DNA from: Arthrobacter sp. SLBN-122
GTDB taxonomy: Bacteria; Actinomycetota; Actinomycetes; Actinomycetales; Micrococcaceae
Direction: 5' to 3'
Assembly: GCF_006715165.1 (NCBI RefSeq)
Contig: NZ_VFMS01000001.1
Coordinates: 992,001 to 1,056,000 of the forward strand
DNA length: 64,000 bases
The notes beneath the pieces were generated by a model. That model saw only the letters and a program-made list of their open reading frames with translations, was not told the DNA's origin and searched no databases. The translations under genes were made by a program, and so were the position numbers. Below are positions 60,023-64,000 of the stretch, in pieces. Position 1 is the stretch's first letter. Every line of letters begins with the position of its first letter.

Positions 60023-60703
60023 TCAGGCTCCAGGGGTGCTGGCGGCACCGGGAAGAAGGGATGCCGCGGGTTCGCTGTACTCGACCCGCAAAAGCGAGCC
60101 GTCGTCGTCGAACACCAGGGACGTAACGGAGGTCAGGGTGCACTCGCGCTTGCGCGGATCGTGCCACAGGGGCCGGCCTTCGGCACTCAGCCGGGCCGTC
60201 CAGATGGGCAGCTGGTGGCTCACCAGGATGGCCTCGGGCCCCCGGGCGCCGAAGTCGCCTGCAGCCAGTTCGATGGCCCGCAGCCGGGCGTCCTGTGCAG
60301 CGGCGGCCACCCTCGCGGCCTGCCGCTTGTACGGTTCGCCCCACGACGGGCGCAGCGGGTTGAGCAGGCGCGGCCAGTGGCGCGGCCGCCGGAGCTCGGC
60401 CTTGGTGACCTTCATGCCCTCGAAGTAGTTTTCGGCTTCGATGATTCGCTCATCGGTGTGGATCTGCAGGCGCAGGGCTTCCGACGTCGGCCGCGCAGTC
60501 TCCTGCGCACGGTCGAGCGGGGAGGCGGCCAGGTAGGTGATGCGGGCGCCGAGCTCGGCGCGCTGCCGAAAGTGTTCTGCGAGCGTCCGGGCCATCTCCT
60601 GCCCCAGTTCGGAGAGGTGGAATTCGGGAAGCCGCCCATAGAGAACGCCGTCGGGATTATGGACCTCGCCGTGGCGGAGCAGATGGACAGTGGCTTGGGG
60701 CAT
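60023..60703 (-). CDS. Histidine phosphatase family protein (phosphoglycerate mutase-like)
   Basis: 226 aa. N-terminal RHG motif in HLLRHGEVHNPDGVLYG (His11 nucleophile) and the second His in AILVSHQLPIW. Broad phosphatase family; substrate unknown. It opens the cytochrome c maturation operon; the link is positional, as is common in actinobacteria. Divergent from the YceI gene. Confidence 0.88.
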   Translation of the reverse strand: MPQATVHLLRHGEVHNPDGVLYGRLPEFHLSELGQEMARTLAEHFRQRAELGARITYLAASPLDRAQETARPTSEALRLQIHTDERIIEAENYFEGMKVTKAELRRPRHWPRLLNPLRPSWGEPYKRQAARVAAAAQDARLRAIELAAGDFGARGPEAILVSHQLPIWTARLSAEGRPLWHDPRKRECTLTSVTSLVFDDDGSLLRVEYSEPAASLLPGAASTPGA

Positions 60704-60790
60704 GTTTACCAGTTTCTCAAAGATGGCGTGCGATCCGAAATCTTCCGCACATGCTTTCTACAAACAGTAGAACTGAAGTTTTTGAAGAAA

Positions 60791-60862
60791 TGTTCCGGAG
60801 CCGGGAACAAAACATGCAAATGCATGTTTATACTTGATGCAGCAAGTTAGTTGAGGCTTCAA
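60791..60862. promoter_or_regulatory. Cluster of palindromes in the ccs/yceI divergent promoter
   Basis: Three inverted repeats: TGTTCC..GGAACA (60791-60809), AAACATGCA-AA-TGCATGTTT (60810-60829, perfect 9-bp arms) and TTGAGGCTTCAA (60851-60862). They are directly stacked in the 218-bp region between 60703 and 60922 and resemble MarR-type operators. The local sequence is distinctly AT-rich. Confidence 0.6.
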
Positions 60863-60921
60863 CAGATGAAGGTTCAACAGTAGAACAACCAGCGCCACAT
60901 ACCTATACAAGGAGCAACATC

Positions 60922-61470
60922 ATGGCACTTCCCGCAGACGTCACCACCGGTACCTGGACCCTGGACAACTCCCACAGCGAGATCGGCTTCACGGTCCGCC
61001 ACGCCGGCATCAGCAAGGTCCGCGGCCAGTTCAAGGAAGCCGCCGCCACCCTGGACCTGGCCCAGGAGGTTGCCGACTCCACCATCAACGCCACCATCCA
61101 GACCGCCAGCTTCGATTCCGGCGACGTCAACCGCGACGGCCACGTCAAGGGCGAGGACTTCTTCGACGTGGAGAAGTTCCCCGAGATCTCCTTCGTGTCC
61201 AACGGCCTGGTGGCCAAGGGCAACAGCTACGAACTCACCGGCGACCTGACCATCAAGGGTGTCACCCGTCCGGTGACCCTGGAAACCGAATTCAACGGCG
61301 TTGCCGTTGATCCGTTCGGCAACACCCGCGCCGGCGTCTCCGCCGAGACCACCATCAGCCGCAAGGACTTTGGCCTCACCTGGAACGCGGTCCTGGAAGC
61401 CGGCGGCGTGCTGGTCAGCGACAAGGTTGCCATCAACCTGGAACTCGCCTTCATCGCTCCCGCAGCATAA
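60922..61470 (+). CDS. YceI family lipid-binding-like protein
   Basis: 182 aa. No signal peptide. The sequence TWTLDNSHSEIGFTVRHAGISKVRGQF and the later DLTIKGVTRPVTL and GVSAETTISRKDFGLTWN are the YceI lipocalin-like barrel, which binds isoprenoids such as octaprenyl in other bacteria. A tight ribosome site AAGGAG. A MarR-type regulated stress or quinone role is possible but unproven. Confidence 0.9.
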   Translation: MALPADVTTGTWTLDNSHSEIGFTVRHAGISKVRGQFKEAAATLDLAQEVADSTINATIQTASFDSGDVNRDGHVKGEDFFDVEKFPEISFVSNGLVAKGNSYELTGDLTIKGVTRPVTLETEFNGVAVDPFGNTRAGVSAETTISRKDFGLTWNAVLEAGGVLVSDKVAINLELAFIAPAA

Positions 61471-61490
61471 TTTCACCCCCTCAGGGGCAA

Positions 61491-61526
61491 ACCCCGGCAC
61501 CAGGCCAACCCGCCTGGCGCCGGGGT
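61491..61526 (+). terminator. Terminator after the YceI gene
   Basis: Stem ACCCCGGC (with a second CCAGGC/GCCTGG pair) and a loop of about six bases, then CCCTTGTTT. 20 bases after the stop. Confidence 0.85.
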
Positions 61527-61693
61527 CCCTTGTTTAACGGCAACTGCTTAACGGCAACCACCTGCGGCAATAGCGTTGGAATCACCCACAACGCCGCCTG
61601 CCGGGGGTACGGTGGACTTAAGCCATGCTGGGGGGAAGGCAGAGGACCGATTCCCGGCAGCCTACCCGGATCCCAACCTGCAGAAGGAACGCC

Positions 61694-62527
61694 ATGAGTA
61701 CTCCTCCCGTCCCGCCACCCGCGCCCCAGGACCCCCATTCCGGCAACGGCCAGCCGGGGCATGACCAGGCCGGCAACCAGTCCGGAGACCAGCAGCCCCG
61801 CTACGGCCAGAACGCGCCGCAGTATGGGCAGAATGCCCCGCAGTACGGCCAGAACACGCCGCAGTACGGCTCCCAGCCGCCGGCAGCGCCGCAGTACGGC
61901 CAGAATGGCCCGCAGTATGGGCAGAACCCTCCCCAGTACGGCTCCCAATATGGGCAGAATGCACCCCAGGCTCCCGGCTACGGCCAGAATGCGCCCCAAT
62001 ACGGGCAGTCGCCGTATGGCCAGTACCCCTCGGAGCAGCCGCAACCCGCCGGCGCCAAGGGAATCCCGCAGCTGGTGAACATCTCCTTCTGGCTGCTCAT
62101 TGCGTCAGCCGTCATTTTCGTCGTCGCAATGCTCACCGGCCTCAGCCAGCTGGACGACCCCGCCTACCGGCAGGCCTTTGAGCAGCAGATGGAGGCCGGC
62201 GGCGCCACCGGAGTCACTTATGACGACATCCAGGGAGTCATTGCCGGAACCCTGGTGGTGTTCGCGATCATCGGCGTGGCCCTCTACCTGCTGGTGGCCT
62301 TCTTTGTCCGGAAGGGCAAGAACTGGGCGCGCATCCTGGGCACGGTGTTCGCTGCGCTGTCAGTGCTGGGCCTCTTCGGTCCCCCCAGCCTGGGCACAAT
62401 CGGAACGCTCCTGGGAATCGCGGCCATCGTGCTGCTCTACCTTCCCGGGGCCGCCCCGTACTTCCGGAAGCAGCAGCCGTTCGCCAACCCGTACCCGGGC
62501 GGCTTCGGCAATCCGTACGGACGGTAG
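61694..62527 (+). CDS. Membrane protein with PQYGQN repeats
   Basis: 277 aa. The start MSTPPVPPPAPQ follows AGAAGGA. Residues 30-115 consist of about nine units of (A/P)PQYGQN, a Tyr/Gln/Asn/Gly/Pro-rich disordered tail of the kind common in actinobacterial membrane proteins. Three or four membrane helices follow (VNISFWLLIASAVIFVVAML, GTLVVFAIIGVALYLLVAFF, LGTIGTLLGIAAIVLLYL). Function unknown. Confidence 0.78.
   Translation: MSTPPVPPPAPQDPHSGNGQPGHDQAGNQSGDQQPRYGQNAPQYGQNAPQYGQNTPQYGSQPPAAPQYGQNGPQYGQNPPQYGSQYGQNAPQAPGYGQNAPQYGQSPYGQYPSEQPQPAGAKGIPQLVNISFWLLIASAVIFVVAMLTGLSQLDDPAYRQAFEQQMEAGGATGVTYDDIQGVIAGTLVVFAIIGVALYLLVAFFVRKGKNWARILGTVFAALSVLGLFGPPSLGTIGTLLGIAAIVLLYLPGAAPYFRKQQPFANPYPGGFGNPYGR
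61799..62026 (+). repeat. Tandem CCGCAGTACGGCCAGAAC-type coding repeats
   Basis: Units of 18-21 bases coding PQYGQN(A/T/G)P in the membrane protein, with spacer variants GSQ; likely length-variable. Confidence 0.8.
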
Positions 62528-62541
62528 CGGTACCAGCGCTG

Positions 62542-62586
62542 AAATCAGGCGGCCCGGGATGCATCGCATCCCGGGCCGCCTGATTT
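62542..62586. terminator. Strong bidirectional terminator before rex
   Basis: 21-bp stem AAATCAGGCGGCCCGGGATGC... against its complement with a 3-nt loop (ATC), A-rich and T-rich ends, between the repeat membrane protein and rex. Confidence 0.9.
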
Positions 62587-62592
62587 AAATTC

Positions 62593-63297
62593 CTAGGCCG
62601 TCTGCCCTGGCGTCTGGGCCCGTTGCGCGTGGTAGGCCAGGATCTGGAGTTCGGTGGCCATGTCCACCTTGCGGAGGTTCACGCCTTCGGGAACCTGCAG
62701 CATCACTGGTGCGAAGCTCAGCACGCTGTGCACGCCTGCCGCCACCACGCGGTCGCACACCCCCTGGGCCACCGCGGCAGGAAGTGCCAGCACCACCATG
62801 TTGGCCCCCGTACGGTGCAGGACGGTTTCAAGGTCTGCCACGTCGCTGACGCGCAGCCATCCCACCTCGTTGCCCACCACCATCTGGTCGGCGTCGAAGA
62901 TGGCCACCACATCGAACCCCCGCGATTCAAAGCCGCCGTAGCGCGCCAGCGCCTTGCCCAGGTTGCCGGCGCCCACTATGGCCACTTTCCAGTCGTGGGT
63001 CAGTCCCAGGGCAGCGGCAATGTGGCGGCTGAGGTACTGCACCTCATAGCCAACACCCCTGGTCCCGTAGGACCCCACATGCGACAAGTCCTTGCGCAGT
63101 GTTGAGGAACTGACGCCTGAGGCTTCTGCCAGGGACTCGGAGGAAACGCGCTCCACGCCCTCGGACAGCAAGGTGTTCAGGGCGCGGAGGTAAATGGTCA
63201 GCCGGGCCACGGCGGCAGGAGGTATCTGCTTGGCGATTGGGCCCGTGGCATCCGGAAGGTCCGGGACAGGCTGGGGCGTTGAACCCAGGGATGTCAC
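62593..63297 (-). CDS. rex: Redox-sensing transcriptional repressor Rex
   Basis: 234 aa. N-terminal winged helix (PPAAVARLTIYLRALNTLLS then LAEASGVSSSTLRKDLSHVG) and a NAD(H)-binding Rossmann domain (VAIVGAGNLGKALARYGGF). It senses NADH/NAD+ and represses respiratory and fermentative genes. A GTG start is chosen because GGGAGG lies 5 bases upstream; another GTG 33 bases earlier has no ribosome site. Its targets may include the nearby cytochrome c maturation genes, not shown here. Confidence 0.93.
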   Translation of the reverse strand: MTSLGSTPQPVPDLPDATGPIAKQIPPAAVARLTIYLRALNTLLSEGVERVSSESLAEASGVSSSTLRKDLSHVGSYGTRGVGYEVQYLSRHIAAALGLTHDWKVAIVGAGNLGKALARYGGFESRGFDVVAIFDADQMVVGNEVGWLRVSDVADLETVLHRTGANMVVLALPAAVAQGVCDRVVAAGVHSVLSFAPVMLQVPEGVNLRKVDMATELQILAYHAQRAQTPGQTA

Positions 63298-63414
63298 CCG
63301 CACCTCCCTTGCATCGCGTTGTGAGTCCACTCTAGGTCCCTGCCGCTCATGGCTTCAAAACCCGGGCCATCGAAAACCCGCGGCATCCGGGCATCTGATG
63401 TCACTGCCGCTCCC

Positions 63415-63669
63415 CTACTGGGCCATGGCGCGCTGCAGCACGCGTTCCAGGCGGGCCTCGTCGATCTTCCAGAAGTCGCGCTGCACGCCGTCCACCAGCA
63501 CTACGGGGATTTCCTCGGCATAACGCTCACGCAGGTCGGGCTGGTTGTCCACTTGCTCTTCGCTCCACGTCAGGCCCAATGTGGCAGTGACCCGGGCGAC
63601 GGCGTCGCGCGCCTCCTCGCAAAGGTGGCAGTCAGCTTTGGTGACCAGGACGACGCGAGGTGTAGCCAT
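63415..63669 (-). CDS. Glutaredoxin family protein
   Basis: 84 aa. VVLVTKADCHLCEEARDAV gives the CXXC pair Cys14/Cys17, and EEIPVVLVDG the cis-Pro, a glutaredoxin-like (DUF836) thioredoxin fold. Electron donor unknown. Upstream of rex on the same strand, 117 bases away. Confidence 0.85.
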   Translation of the reverse strand: MATPRVVLVTKADCHLCEEARDAVARVTATLGLTWSEEQVDNQPDLRERYAEEIPVVLVDGVQRDFWKIDEARLERVLQRAMAQ

Positions 63670-63747
63670 GGCTTAACGGTATCGCCGTTCGTGGCGTGCC
63701 GGTGACGCCGACGGCGGCCGGCCAGTGGATTGACTAGACTCGAGTCC

Positions 63748-64000
63748 ATGCCCGAGGAGAAATACGTCGCCGTAGTCACGCGGCCGGTTGCTGCGCCGCA
63801 GCCGGGCGAGGCGGCGTTTTTCGATGTGGACAATACCTTGATGCGTGGCGCCAGCCTCTTCCATGTGGCGCGGAAGATGCACCAGCGCGGAGCCTTCACC
63901 CTGAGGCAGGCGGCTGGTATGGCCTGGCAACAGTTCAAGTTTGTGGCCCGCGGCGAAAACATGGATGACGTCCACGCCGTCCGCGACTCCGCCCTGAACC
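63748..64000 (+). CDS. HAD-IB family hydrolase, N-terminal part
   Basis: 84 codons to the window edge. Begins MPEEKYVAVVTRPVAAP and has AAFFDVDNTLMRGASLFHVARKM, with DVDNT as the phosphoserine-phosphatase-like nucleophile motif (first Asp). Actinobacterial HAD-IB (SerB-like) hydrolases have this N-terminus. Substrate unknown. Confidence 0.85.
   Translation, partial: MPEEKYVAVVTRPVAAPQPGEAAFFDVDNTLMRGASLFHVARKMHQRGAFTLRQAAGMAWQQFKFVARGENMDDVHAVRDSALN

Noticed and set aside
1..64000. tRNA, rRNA, CRISPR, prophage or insertion sequence
   Set aside because: No cloverleaf-like segment, regular spaced repeats, integrase or transposase motif was seen in the window by eye; a tRNAscan or covariance search was not possible.

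Overview
The window is high-GC actinobacterial chromosome, most like Arthrobacter/Pseudarthrobacter (Micrococcaceae). This is judged from gene content and order: actinobacterial menB-menE-menA, a ResB/CcsB type cytochrome c maturation operon, a Rex repressor, CsbD and DUF2945 stress genes, IniA/IniC dynamin-like GTPases, and frequent GTG starts. No rRNA, tRNA, CRISPR array, IS element, prophage or replication origin was found. About 60 protein genes fill nearly all of it. Both edges cut a gene: the oligopeptidase B 3' end at 1-582 and a HAD-IB hydrolase 5' end from 63748.

Layout. (1) 0-4.9 kb: oligopeptidase B, an SRPBCC protein, a DUF2945 stress protein, a sulfide:quinone-type oxidoreductase, a GNAT and acetate kinase. 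(2) 4.9-11.6 kb: a sugar-acid catabolic cassette (FAH-fold dehydratase, semialdehyde dehydrogenase, fuconate-type dehydratase, GntR regulator, MFS transporter). It lies between ackA and pta, is bounded by two almost identical hairpins, and its two promoters are near copies of each other. (3) 11.6-13.8 kb: phosphate acetyltransferase. (4) 14-31 kb: phenylacetate genes in three blocks (paaI-paaK-tetR; paaZ with a divergent thioesterase; thiolase-paaF-paaH), tied together by a shared PaaR-like operator. Between them are an HtrA lipoprotein, a DUF4397 protein, a large sortase-anchored serine protease, a tyrosine phosphatase and an SGNH hydrolase. (5) 30.7-36.3 kb: pentapeptide protein, CsbD, DinB, dienelactone hydrolase, amino acid permease and CPBP protease. 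(6) 36.4-41.3 kb: a sugar ABC importer operon ending in a lyase-like enzyme of unknown substrate. (7) 41.4-46.4 kb: menaquinone genes and small membrane proteins. (8) 46.4-55.5 kb: a five-gene unit, Hsp70-like protein, LuxR regulator, IniB-like protein, and two dynamin-like GTPases. (9) 55.7-60.7 kb: the cytochrome c maturation operon. (10) 60.9-64 kb: YceI, a repeat-rich membrane protein, Rex, a glutaredoxin and the HAD hydrolase.

The most interesting system is region 8. It resembles the mycobacterial iniBAC envelope-stress locus with its LuxR regulator. It adds a membrane-tethered Hsp70-like ATPase that lacks a recognisable substrate-binding domain, and its IniB counterpart is an Asp/Ser/Asn-rich repeat protein instead of Gly/Ala-rich. 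Other leads are a family of palindromic elements placed just after stop codons, a shared palindromic promoter motif in front of two stress genes, and the twin promoter-operators of the sugar-acid cassette.

Start codons were chosen from Shine-Dalgarno matches, operon overlaps and family N-termini. Functions are inferred from motifs read by eye; no database search was run.
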